From the NCBI GenBank assembly GCA_032622095.1, contig CP136066.1, positions 170,202,664-170,266,663 of the forward strand: DNA of 64,000 nucleotides, written 5' to 3'. The notes under the pieces were generated by a model, which was given only the letters and a program-made list of their open reading frames with translations, made no database searches and had not been told where the DNA came from. Origin of the DNA: Siphonodentalium dalli. Lineage: Eukaryota; Mollusca; Scaphopoda; Gadilida; Siphonodentaliidae. The position numbers and the translations under genes are program-made. Of this stretch, positions 33,061 through 44,280 are shown piece by piece (within the stretch, counting starts at the first letter, position 1; every line of letters starts with the position of its first letter).

Positions 33061-33875
33061 CACTATACACTCACCGCGTATTTTACCCGAATTGCTCCCA
33101 ACGCGATCGGAAATGCTCGCGGACCATTGCGCGTTTGACGTGAATTGCTATTTACCATCTCGTTTGGCGTTCTGGTGGTGGTAAGGTAAGTAAGGTGCGA
33201 TCGGATGCGGTCGGATTGTGTTGGAGCCGGTCGGAATATCTCTATCAGTACATCACCCGCTGAAGCATTGTTCGCGATGGCACCCCATACCACAGAGAAA
33301 GCGCATCGTTGGAGCGGATCTATCGATATTTGAGCAGCATGTGGGTGTATCACTTAAATTGAATTTATCGCTCTCCCGTGACTTTCGGTAGGCTACTAGT
33401 GAGTAGGACAGCAGGCAGTCAGCCACAATACTATATTATTTCTGTTTGGAATAAGTTGTCACCTCTGCGCCATATCAATTGCGCTATGGCGTTCTAAATA
33501 CCCCCCCCCCACCCCGCCGAAGCAGTGTTCGTCGTGTCATTCCTTGCTACCCATACATCGCTTTGTTGTGGAGATTGATCGAATAACTCACCGTGGACAT
33601 AATTCACGACGAGTCTCTTGCTCTGAATTGATCGCTGTCGTGTGGCTTTTTAGTAGACATGCCGCCACAATACTCGATTATGCATACCGTAATGGTAGTT
33701 TTATGAACAGTTGCAGAATCCGAACCGTTTAACAGGGTTCAATTCAAGCCTGACGATGATTGATTGTCATTTGAACAGTATGTGGACGTGTCACCAACGT
33801 TTTCGATGAATTGGTCGGTTTCGCAGGCAGGCATGAAGCTCCAATACTTAATTGGCATAGCAACGAGGTAGTGAT
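33061..33875. repeat. Diverged repeat block, about 230-bp units
   Basis: Three weakly similar segments share CGC(T/C)GAAGCA(T/G)TGTTCG, GAATTTATCGCT / GAATTGATCGCT and a CCACAATACT block. The similarity is loose. A 96-codon minus-strand ORF (33063-33353) overlaps the first segment and shows no motif. Confidence 0.4.
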
Positions 33876-35140
33876 TTCAATAAATAACGTACCCGAATCT
33901 GAATTATCACCAGAATGCTGATATGGAGTTATAAGATATTACAGTTATCACATGCATTTCGCCTGTCCGTCCGTCTATCCGTCCACGACTTTCAGATTAA
34001 AGAGTGCTCATAATTTAGTTTGGTATAGATGCGTAACTGGTTGGTGATTCCGACCATAGCTTATTGGTTAATATCTTCACTTCCGCATTAGCTACCAACT
34101 AGCTACAGGGAAATTTCCGATCATAAGCAGGGGGTGGGGAAATTCAGGCACGTATGGCATTTTTTTCCCTTTCGATCATTATTTGTACCCACCCACCCCC
34201 ACCGCCAATTTTTTTTCCGTTTTCGGCAGTTTTTTCCGACCATTTTTTGACACCCACCTTTTAACACTAAAACAGAGATTTGCGGCGGGGGGAATTCACT
34301 GTAAACAGCTGTATATGAATTTCTGCGCATACTATTTATCATGGATGTTAACATGGACATGTAAATAGGAATGAGTCATTTTGAGGTCATTCGGCCAATA
34401 AAACATGGCTGCCAGTGGCCATCTTGGATTTCAAAATTTGCAACAAAATACAACACGATAACTGCCTGCAGTCAGTTTACCAGTTAGAATTACATTATTT
34501 CTCTCATTCAAAGTGGTTTTGAAGCCCAACTCATTGCCAAAACACTAAAAAAACAAGCAGGAAATTTTTTTTTTAGTTGCGGAAAAAATTGCTTGTTGGT
34601 GGCTTTGACCACCCACCCACCCCGGCATACGTGGTGGCCATACCCCCCCCCCCCCCCCTGATCATAAGTTTGAAATTTACTTATTTTTTTCAGAACGTTG
34701 GAAAACTTGATTTTTGAATGTAGGGCAGGTCCGGTCGGTTTATTTATTTGTTTTTGCCTGCCTGTCGGACCGGCTGTAAGTTAGGGATGAGAGTCTACAT
34801 ATACATGTAAGCGATATATTTTATAGTTTACTTCTACATCCATGGTGGTAAACTTATTTTAGTATATGCCCGCTAGGAACATTTTTGGCAGCAATAAAAT
34901 ATCACCGATATATAATATAGTGCTCATGGGGGTGAATACATTGTATAACCATATTTCCTATTGCTACATAGCATGCTGTTTTATATGTGCTATTTTTATT
35001 CGTTAATAAACTTTTCAAAATTGTGTAATATGTGTTATATATATTCAATATACCATGGCAAAACTCCCCCACACTATCGAGGGCATTACATGTAGTGCGG
35101 ATTCTCTAGTATATAGACTTGGTTTTACTTTATAACATTA
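33876..35140. other. Gene-poor stretch with G/C runs
   Basis: One ATGGCTGCC-type unit lies at about 34377-34445, like the block at 8926. GATCATAAGCAGGGGGTGGGG (34121) and poly-C then TGATCATAAG (34645-34668) form a loose inverted pair around C- and T-rich DNA. Poly-C of about 14-16 lies near 34645. No gene is supported. Confidence 0.4.
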
Positions 35141-35877
35141 TTAGCAGGGGTACCCGGCGTTGCTCGGGTGAAGAATACGTACTTTATTATTGGTCCTTCG
35201 AGTCATTTTAAATAATTATTTAGTCATCTGAGGTAACCATCACCTATTGCACGAGTCTCCGGATAATGTTAAGTCTATCTTTTTTTGATAATAAACGTTC
35301 TTTATTCTAATAATTAGTGTCCCCGAGTCATATTACTTTTGTGTACCAATTTTCCCACATAACGTCTGGGCTCTTTATTGATCATATAAATTATTAGTCA
35401 CTTGGCGTCATTTAAAATAATTATTAGTGAGCTGGAGTAAACAACACTTATTACATGACTCCGGAAAAGTTACATCTATCATTTAAGTTGAGAATAAATG
35501 CTCTTCGTTGCTAATCATTGGTGCCTCTTTCAGTCATTTTAGATCAACAACACCTACCCCGTGACACTGCCCGGGTCATTTTACTTGTGTGCGCCAATTT
35601 CCACACACAGCGTCTGGGCCAATAATTAACACTCTTTGTTGGTCATATAATGTATTAGCCCCACTGTAAGTCATCTCAGATCAAAGGCGACTATCCCATG
35701 ACAAGAAACGCTCTTTATGACTCGTATTCCCCCCTTTAAGACGTCTGATGTCAACGACGTCTATATCATGACAATCTGCGGGTCAATTCATCCCCGTGTT
35801 TCAATGTTCACAGACCAGATTGCAACAATTTTGGGCATATAGTTAATTATTTAGTTAAATTATTTATTAGTGTCCCG
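35141..35877 (-). mobile_element. Possible Helitron-like element, 3' end at 35141
   Basis: On the minus strand the sequence reads ACCCGAGCAACGCCGGGTAC, CCCTG, then CTAAT. This is a short GC hairpin followed by CTRR, the Helitron 3' signature. The body contains loosely repeated units about 257 bp apart (ACCAATTTTCCCACAT near 35345, GCCAATTTCCACACAC near 35602). The 5' end is not identified. A different non-LTR family with a similar end is the main alternative. Confidence 0.4.
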
Positions 35878-36877
35878 TTAAAGACACGGTTGGCCTTGGC
35901 GGTGGGTATCCTGTGAAAATATTTCCACCCGTCAAAAACCGCCACAAACAGAAAGAACATCAAAACGTAGACAGACTTTGTCCGTATGCAAATAAGAAAT
36001 ATCGCATAAACAGTATGTTATGGTCATATGTTTGACCATTGTTTTGTAAACAAAAGCGTAAAAAGTAACTTTTCTGGTGTTTGTTTATATTATGATGGTA
36101 AACATAAAGAGCGTTCTTTGTTGGTGAATACCTGATATGGAACTAATAAAGAGCGTTTATGCCATTTGTGTGTGATTAGCCAGTAGCATTGTGCTGTCGT
36201 CTGTGACACAATCAGGCTCTTGCTTAGGTAAAATATAGTAGGTCTTTATGATAACATGCTGTTTACGCGATGGTCATGGTATATATGAACGGAACTATAT
36301 GCGTTTTACTGTTTTTCTGTTTACGGTGTTTGGAACAAATATGAATATATTAGACAATTAAGGCCGCACGTGCCTTTAAAGGCACGTGCGGCCTTAATTG
36401 TCTAATATATTCATATTTGTTCCAAACACCGTAAACAGAAAAACAGTAAAACGCATATAGTTCCGTTCATATATACCATGACCATCGCGTAAACAGCATG
36501 TTATCATAAAGACCTACTATATTTTACCTAAGCAAGAGCCTGATTGTGTCACAGACGACAGCACAATGCTACTGGCTAATCACACACAAATGGCATAAAC
36601 GCTCTTTATTAGTTCCATATCAGGTATTCACCAACAAAGAACGCTCTTTATGTTTACCATCATAATATAAACAAACACCAGAAAAGTTACTTTTTACGCT
36701 TTTGTTTACAAAACAATGGTCAAACATATGACCATAACATACTGTTTATGCGATATTTCTTATTTGCATACGGACAAAGTCTGTCTACGTTTTGATGTTC
36801 TTTCTGTTTGTGGCGGTTTTTGACGGGTGGAAATATTTTCACAGGATACCCACCGCCAAGGCCAACCGTGTCTTTAA
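35878..36877. repeat. Spacerless 1000-bp palindrome
   Basis: The two 500-base halves are reverse complements around a centre at 36377/36378 (GCACGTGCCTTTAAAGGCAC...). I checked segments along the whole length and found no mismatch. The ends are TTAAAGACACGGTTGGCC and its complement, so TTAA flanks both sides as in piggyBac-type or other TTAA elements. The right arm matches the single-arm copy at 4933-5338. No ORF of note. It is either a very recent foldback or an assembly or cloning artefact. Confidence 0.85.
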
Positions 36878-36915
36878 GATATATGAGGTCAATGGGACCT
36901 ATCTAATTATATTAA

Positions 36916-36960
36916 CAAGGTGTAAAACATTTCAGCTCCGATTGTCCAATCGTTTGGTCG
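36916..36960. repeat. Left arm of the hairpin broken by the retrotransposon
   Basis: This 45-base arm (CAAGGTGTAAAACATTTCAG ... CGTTTGGTCG) is the reverse complement, with four mismatches, of 43375-43419. The two arms were about 17 bases apart before the retrotransposon entered the start of the right arm. Confidence 0.8.
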
Positions 36961-36974
36961 CATATATTGGCTAG

Positions 36975-36986
36975 AGCCGACCAAAC
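36975..36986 (+). repeat. Left 12-bp target-site duplication
   Basis: AGCCGACCAAAC is repeated exactly at 43372-43383, on the other side of the retrotransposon. In the original hairpin only one copy would be expected, which confirms a duplication made on insertion. Confidence 0.85.
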
Positions 36987-39484
36987 TTCTTTGGACCAAT
37001 TTGTAATAGGCCTAAACTCCAATCATTTCTGGGACAATGTTTAAAGTGGGAATTCATCTATTTTGGCCTAAATCTCAATTTGGGAACAGTAGTACGCACC
37101 AGTCATTACTAATTTAGGATTAACTGCTGCTCCAGTAAAATCTTTAAAAGCAAATACATTGCCTAAACCATTGGGCAAGCAGTTACATATTATCTGCTGT
37201 CTGAAAAATGCATAACTGAGTACACTTGTGCTGAATAAATTATATAACAAGTTAACAACTGAGTGTTGCTAACAAATTTTAACATTGCCAGAATCTCATT
37301 GTCAGTGTTGCGCTGAGCACTAAGAAAATTAAATCCACATTTGCCAACATTATCTCTATTGTCAGCTCCACACAGATCTAATGATCTATACAAAATATTT
37401 ATAAAATACTATAAGCCCTTACTCCTCGGGAAATCACTGGGGCTCCTCTGACACAAAAAAATCTGTTCCGACAATTGCATCCATCTAAGCCACTAATATC
37501 TGTTATATGTATATAATCTAATCTGTTTATGTCTTACACTTTTCTTTTCTTTCCTTTCTTTCTTGTTTCACAGCATATATATATTCCATATATAAAATTA
37601 TTATATTATAATATAACATATAAGTGCTTAAACTGCATAGGGGAGGTCACATTGCCAGTTTTTAATTACAGTATATTTTATTTACAATTGAGTAAGAAAT
37701 AACAAAACTTTAAAAAGGGTGTATATACCCCCTTGTCAAAATCTCAGCAGATGTATACTATTGAGCAATTTGAGCTCCTAACTATATAACAATGTCCTAT
37801 GGAAGAAAATGCTGAAAATTTACACTTAAAACTGTTTTAGGGAGGTGACCGATTTTGGGTGGGCTTTTCCATGCGGGTCTCCGCAGCAGGGTTTACAGGG
37901 CTGCAAATATATCTCGGCGTGACCGTACGTGCCGTACTGAAAACAATTAATATTATTTTGGCGGGTAGGCTTGGAATATATTGCATTCCAAAGTTGGGTT
38001 TATTTTTTTTTTTTATTTATTTAGTTTCTACAGGATATATATATATATTTTTTTAATTATTATTATTATTTTTTTTTTTTTAAACTAGGTCAAATGTTGT
38101 AATCCCCAAAAGCCTACCCGCCAGTCGAATGTTATGTCTGTTTAAAGATATGGTTGCCTTAGCCCTTAGTCCCCAGTCAACTGCCTCAAATGTTACCTTT
38201 GCTGGGGAGATTCTCATGGAGGGTGCCCATTCAGAACTGGTCGCTTACCTCCCCCTCAAGTGACAACTCACTAAGTCCTATAATAAAAATACAAACAAAA
38301 ATTGGCTGTGTGACCTCCTCAACTGAAGGATACAATGTGGTGTCTGAAATCCACTTGTTTATAACATATTTATTGATGGAAAAAAATAACACAGACCACC
38401 CCCCCCCCAAACCACTTTAAAAAAACATATTGCCACCCCAGCCACCCTCTCTGGATGCCAAACATCCCTGTGTTACAGCAAAATATCTCATACCGGGTAA
38501 TATACTCACTTATATCTGTGAACTAAAACCCAGACACTTTTGACCTGCAATTTCTCCTGTTAAGTTCAACTTCAAGTGGGAACCCACTAATCCAGTACAG
38601 ACGAATAAGTTCACGTTCCTTAACATTAAAATGAATGTTGTCAAAACCTCTAAAGGTCTCCAGTATAATAATCACAAGCACCCTTGCTGAAACTCCACAC
38701 ATAAAAATGTAAACGGTCACAGCTCGAACACACAATGTCGCGTCGGCCAGCGTCGGCCTACATCTGAATAACATGCAAAGTCCGCTTGTCACGACTCTTC
38801 TTCACGCCCTATTAATCTCGAGCACAAACATCAGCACACCGTACAATCGGTGCTACGGAGGGCCATAACGACAAAAATACCAGCTTTGAAAGGCTGGCCA
38901 GGTTTGTCTTACCAAATCCATTCTAAACAACTTAACGTAGTTACACACTATAGTCGCCAGTTCCCATTACTAATACTGACCCTTCTCTGCGGATGCACGC
39001 AATCCTAAGGTCATACCTGTGTCCAAATCCAGTGGGAGGGGGGGGGGGGGGGGTGGCAGATATATTTTTAGAGTTTTCTGTTTCTTTTTAGAGTTTTCTG
39101 TTTCTGTTTTCCTCATCATGAAACTTCTAAATTCCCCACTTATTTCGAATCAACCCGTAAACAAATCTCCATGATAATAATCCCAAGCACAATCCCTTTA
39201 TTTTCAACATAGCTACCCGTTACTCAGCCGAAAACCCCCCCTCATGCCAATCACCACCAAATATCAGTATGTAAATATTTGCAAATGTCTCCATGTTCTC
39301 ATCATGTTTTCTCTGTTCTATTTATTGATCACTTCTGATTATTCATGTACATCATTTCCTATTGAAAATATCCAGAAAGTAAGAACGACAGTCAAGTCCA
39401 TTTGTGAGGTGCCACTATCAGTATTGTTTGTTGAGTCGGAGTCCAGTTGCTTCCCTATATTGATTTCGAACCACCGTCTGAAAT

Positions 39485-40375
39485 ATGACGTGTGCCTTGA
39501 ATCAGTATAGGGCAGCAATTGGTATCTTCGACTCATCAAAACGACCACTAGCATCTAAAACTGTGAAAAATAGCAGCTATTACCTCGGAAAATACTTCAG
39601 TCCACCAAACGCAAGGTCGATACTTCTAATTACGCTCTGTCTACTACTTTTATCCGGCGATATCCATGTTAACCCAGGACCGTTGTCTCAGACTAACGTT
39701 GAGAACTGTATATCACTTTTTCACTTTAACGTAAGGAGTATCCGAAATAAACTTGAAAAGATTGCAGACTTTATTAACGAATTTGACATTTTATGTTTCA
39801 CAGAAACCCATCTTGATCCATCTTATCATTCAGACCAAATAGAACTGGATGGATTTTGTACCCCCATTCGCAAAGACCGTGATTCAAAGGGTGGCGGTAT
39901 ATGTGTAATGTTCGCCGATCACCTAATATTTAATCGTAAGCCCGAATTAGAATTTGACTCTTCCTGCCTCTGGTTCGAAATCCACTCAAAGAAAACTCGA
40001 ATTATTCTTGGAGTATCGTATAGATCTGATCAATTCTGCTCTCAAAACTATTGGACACTCCTGGAATCCTCAATTGCAACCGCTCTCGAAATCTCAGAAT
40101 ATGTAGTCATCACTGGAGATTTTAACTCCAATTTCATGAATAGTTCATCGAAATTGAAAAATATAATAGATGGTTTCAGCATGAAAAATGCTATAAAGGT
40201 CCCAACGAGAGTTACCGCTAATTCAAGTACATTGCTTGACCCAATTATCACATCAAACTCTCTCCGTGTAATAGACGCCGATGTCCTAGATCTCGGAGTT
40301 TCAGACCACCTAGGTATTTATGCTACATTATCATTTGAAAACAAGACCGCAGCGTCTTTTATAAGAAATGTGTAG
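39485..40375 (+). pseudogene. Retrotransposon N-terminus and APE endonuclease domain
   Basis: An N-terminal part with a hydrophobic run (residues 46-56) leads into GDIHVNPGP (58-66), a 2A-like motif. The apurinic-like endonuclease follows: FNVRS, FTETHL, GVSYRS, GDFNSNF and SDHLG, so the usual Asn, Glu, Tyr, Asp/Asn and Asp-His residues are all present. This enzyme nicks target DNA for target-primed reverse transcription. The frame ends at TAG (40373-40375), but the same frame is open immediately after it, so this is a single nonsense change, most simply TGG to TAG. The true start could lie upstream. Confidence 0.8.
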
Positions 40376-42106
40376 AACTACAGAAAAGGTAACTTTTCCC
40401 ATGCTAATAGCCTTCTTGCCCAAGTCGACTGGAATGAGCTCATAACGCGTGCTTCTGATGTGAGCATAGCTGCCAATAACTTTAAACTAGAATTTCTATC
40501 CATAATGACGAAAACAATTCCACAATCGAAAGTTACAGAAAGAACCTCTGATAAAATCTGGTTCAATTCGGACATTCGTTTTGAAATACGAAAACGTGAC
40601 AGAGTTAGGAAAAAAGCCATAAAAACAGGAAACCCCGAAGTCTGGAGAAAATATAAAAACATAAGAAACAAAGTCAATAATATGAAGAAGCACGCGAAAA
40701 TCAAATTTGAAGAAAATGTTGAAGAAAGAATAAGTGAAGCATCTAACCCCCGAGACTTTTGGCGAATAATACATTACCTGCTACAAAAGAAACGAGCAAA
40801 AAACATCCCCCCACTATTCAGCTCATCCGGCACTCAGGCTATCTCGGCTAACAATATCTCATATGCAATCGATGACATCGAAAAGGCGAACATTTTGAAC
40901 GACAGCTTCATTTCGAATGCTACCATTAATGACGCGAATCATAATCTGCCTAACTTTCCGAAACGCAGCGCAAATACTATGCCAGATTTGGTTTTCACAG
41001 AATCCGAAGTTGAGTTAGCCATAAAATCTTTTAAACTTAACAAAGCCCATGGGCACGATGGGATTAGTGTTAGAATGCTCCGCGAAACAGCAAAATCAAT
41101 AGCCCGCCCACTCGTCCTTCTATTCAGGAAATCTATCAATACAGAGAAATTCCCCGAGTCCTGGAAATCCGCAAACGTGATCCCGATTTTCAAAAAAGAT
41201 GATCCCGCTGATGCTAAAAATTACCGACCAATTTCACTTCTACCTTATGTAGCCAAAATCTTTGAGAAAATGGTTCTGAAACAGATTAGTAAATTTTTCA
41301 CCGAAAATGAAATCTTGTATTTCCATCAATCCGGTTTTCTCTCAGGTCACAGTACAACATACCAGCTATTAGACTTATATCACAACCTGTGCCAATCCCT
41401 TGATAAAGGACTATTTACATGTTCTATATTCTGTGATACATGTATATCCAAAGCTTTTGAAAGGGTTTGGCATAGGGGACTGATTCATAAATTGAATGCT
41501 TACGGTTTAGAAGGAAACATATTGCATTGGATAGAAGACTATCTAGATAACCGGACACAAAGAGTCCTAGTCAATGATACATTTTCAAAATATGAGATCA
41601 TCCCAGCAGGAGTGCCACATGGGTCTATCCTGGGACCATTTTTGTTCCTCGTCTATATAAATGATTTAGCCGACGGTATTGAATCTGTAACGAGAATGTA
41701 TGCGGATGACACCTGCCTCACGAGCAGCCACTGTGATCATAATATACTTGAACATACTATGAATAGCGACTTAGACAAAATTACAGCGTGGTCCAGAAAC
41801 TGGCTGGTCAGCTTTAACCCAACTAAAACAGTTGGCATGTCCTTTTCATTAGTTGCGCCCTCAACAGAGAAACCGAACCTAAATTTTGTAGGAAACTCAA
41901 TTGACTTCGTGGACAAGCATAAACATTTAGGTCTGGAACTCCAATCAAATCTCAAATGGAACGCCCATATTGAAGGCTCAGTCAAAAGAATTGCCTCGCG
42001 CCTATCTCAACTCCGACGGCTTAAATATCAACTTGGCAGGAAAACCATTGAAATTATTTACAAAACATATATATTACCCCTATTTGATTACTCGGATGCA
42101 GTGTAG
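40376..42106 (+). pseudogene. Retrotransposon reverse transcriptase domain
   Basis: This region is in the same frame as the endonuclease. It has NYRPISLLPYVAKIFEKM, HQSGFLSGHST, motif A FCDTCISKAFERV, GVPHGSILGPFLF, catalytic YADD (41699-41710) and KHLGLEL. Compared with the family pattern FCD-ISKAFDRV, two residues are inserted between the catalytic Asp and ISKAF, and the second Asp is Glu, so activity is doubtful. The frame stops at TAG (42104-42106) where a Trp (TGG) is expected in the DNA context before DNASDYLLEKLDRL; it is open again directly after. Before the first ATG the frame is open back to 40376. Confidence 0.8.
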
Positions 42107-42870
42107 GACAATGCTTCGGATTACTTGTTAGAGAAGCTTGACCGGCTTCATATCGACGCTGGGCGTATAGTCAGTGGTATCACCCGTTCTGCTTCGGATA
42201 ATATGGTACTACAGGAAGTTGGCTGGCCTTCACTATACAAAAGACGTCAAATACATAAATTGCAGGCACTCTATAAACTAGTTAATAATTTAGCACCTTC
42301 CTATCTATCCACCATACTTCCCCCAGATCACATGAAGTTGCAGATTATAATTGGCGTCGTCCCAGTAAATTTTATTCATACTATAGCAACACTGAACACT
42401 TCAAACAATCATTTTTCCCAGTGATAGTCTTAGAATGGAATAAACTTCCCAAATTAATCACCGACGCGGACCAATTTTCTACCTTTAAAACCGACTTGAA
42501 CCTGATAGATCCCACGCTCAGTCCCCCTCAACATTTCTACGCTGGACGCAGAAAATACAACATTGTTCATTGTCGCATACGTAATTTCTGTAGTGAACTC
42601 CGATCTGATATGTTCAACAATTTCATCGCTGATAGCCCCGCATGTCGCTGTGGAAATCGATATGAGGACGCCTATCACTATTTCTTCATGTGCCCATTGT
42701 ACCAAAGAGAGCGCTCCGAATTTCTAGTGAAAATGACCCGTGAAAATATCGCAATAACCGATACTGCTGAACTCATGTGTGGAATACCCGATGTCTCGTC
42801 CCAAAAAAATAAGAAATTATTTCTCATCACACAGCAATATATTGCAGCGACCAAGCGTTTTGATCCCTAA
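42107..42870 (+). pseudogene. Retrotransposon C-terminal region with a zinc-knuckle-like motif
   Basis: The RT frame continues (DYLLEKLDRLHIDAGRIVSG) to about 42333. There a one-base shift moves it to another frame, which is then open to TAA at 42868-42870. The shifted frame contains FKQSFFPV, EWNKLPK and CRCGNRYEDAYHYFFMCPLY, a C-x-C...H...C motif common at the C-terminus of these elements and possibly involved in RNA binding. The frameshift is placed by the fact that both frames look like the family on each side of 42334. Confidence 0.75.
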
Positions 42871-43371
42871 ATGGTCTTATTTGTTTTACTTCCGAATCCA
42901 CTTAAAATTGCTTCCGGAATCAAAATTTGTTACGTGGCAGTCACCTCACATATATGGACAAACCTCACATTCGAACATTTCGTTCTGATTAGTTATCTGT
43001 ATTGCCTTCCTGAGCACAACAGTAACCAAAAATCGAATATAAGTGTTTCATTGTTTCTACCGCCATAATACAAATACTAACAATACCTAATTATATTAAC
43101 ACTCGCGCCAATCGTACCAAATACTTCAAATCGTCCTTAAACACAAATTTCTACGGCCAGTAGCCAACCTAGATCTAGCCCGATCATCTCTGGAAGGCAA
43201 TACATATTACGTTCATCAAAACTTAGCACCATGTAAATACGTTTGTATCGTCATCTTGATTTCATGTGTGTTGCTATATTGTGTTGGGAGAGGGGCTTCA
43301 TAAGTTGTAAAAACTTGTGCCCCAATCCCTTTTGTATATTATGCAAATAAAATATGTTTCAAGTCAAGTCA

Positions 43372-43419
43372 AGCCGACCAAACGGTTGGACCTTCGGAGC
43401 TGAAATGTTTTGCACCTTG
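43372..43419. repeat. Right target duplication and right hairpin arm
   Basis: AGCCGACCAAAC (43372-43383) repeats the left duplication. From 43375 to 43419 the sequence (CGACCAAACGGTTGGACCTT ... GCACCTTG) pairs with 36916-36960. Confidence 0.8.
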
Positions 43420-43565
43420 TGCTTCGCGTCGTCCTGCAATCAGTGTATTTGTGTTCTACTATATCTCAACACAATTGAAAACAACCATATATATATAATC
43501 GATCCCCATCGGGTGTCTGAACGTTGGAAGGGTTATTGTTTCTTGAACTAATTACAGTAATGCTC

Positions 43566-43704
43566 TAAGTAATCGACCCCTTAACCACAGCAGAATTATG
43601 GGTAACCTTTCAGGATTTAGTCGGAGATATGCTTGTTGCCATTCATAGGAAAGCTCTCCCCGAGTTACCCATAATTCTGCTGTGGTAAAGGAGTCGATTA
43701 CTTA
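43566..43704. repeat. Hairpin element, 139 bp
   Basis: TAAGTAATCGACCCCTTAAC ... TTATGGGTAAC (43566-43606) pairs with GTTACCCATAATTCTGCTG ... TCGATTACTTA (43664-43704). Arms are 41 bases with one or two mismatches and the loop is 57 bases. It fits a small MITE. Confidence 0.75.
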
Positions 43705-43751
43705 GGTTACAATTATCGAAACCAGAACAAACGATATCGAACGTCTTGTGC

Positions 43752-44280
43752 GTTACCACCCCTGGTCAAGTGGTCCTGCTAATGTGCTATGATGCGATTG
43801 GTCCTTCTGGGTTGCTATGATGCGGATAGGACAAACTGATGCTGTTAACAAAAAGTACCGTTATATTTTTGTAATTGTCTTTTTCGCGGTGTTCTGATAA
43901 TGTGAACTTATACAGGAAAAGCCGTTATGCGTATCAAACATTCAAAAACATATTTATTGCAAAATATTTTTAATACTGGTTGTATTAGTTGTTGAAAATC
44001 TACTATAATCAAAATAGTTATTCACGTCGTTTTAGAAACACCAGCGCAGGCATTATTATATATTTTTTCAAAGATATATATGTTCTTGATTGATTCATAC
44101 ACACACTGGTTTGTTTATAAATTGCTCGGATTAGCCAAACACCGCGAAAATTACAACTCTAGAAAATAAAACGGTACTTTTTCGTATCGGCATCGGTTTG
44201 CCTTATCCGCATCATAGCAATTCAGCAGGACCACCAGCATCATAGTATATTAGCAGGACTACTTGATCAGGGATGGTTAC
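43752..44280. mobile_element. Foldback element, about 529 bp
   Basis: GTTACCACCCCTGGTCAAG at the left pairs with ACTTGATCAGGGATGGTTAC at the right. Inner matches include AAAGTACCGTTATATTTTTG with its complement and CGCGGTGTT with AACACCGCG. Arms are about 130-150 bases and moderately diverged. Confidence 0.65.

Larger units (their letters stand above)
36987..43371 (+). mobile_element. CR1/L2-type non-LTR retrotransposon, complete but decayed, 6385 bp
   Basis: The copy is delimited by the 12-bp target duplication. A long 5' region (36987-39484, about 2.5 kb) has no intact ORF1. It is followed by an endonuclease-RT reading frame (39485-42870) and a 500-base 3' region ending in three TCAAG repeats (about 43359-43372). 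The 3' end in short repeats, rather than poly-A, fits CR1/L2-like elements. The element carries a G run of about 17 at 39039-39053. Two in-frame stops and one frameshift break the coding frame, so this copy is not autonomous. I cannot name the clade more exactly. Confidence 0.8.

Noticed and set aside
33063-33353. 96-codon minus-strand ORF as a gene
   Set aside because: No motif or splice context, and it overlaps a loosely repeated block.
36987-39484. ORF1 of the CR1/L2-like element
   Set aside because: Only ORFs under 90 codons are present, with no zinc-finger, coiled-coil or esterase signature, so I left it as a 5' region without an intact ORF1.
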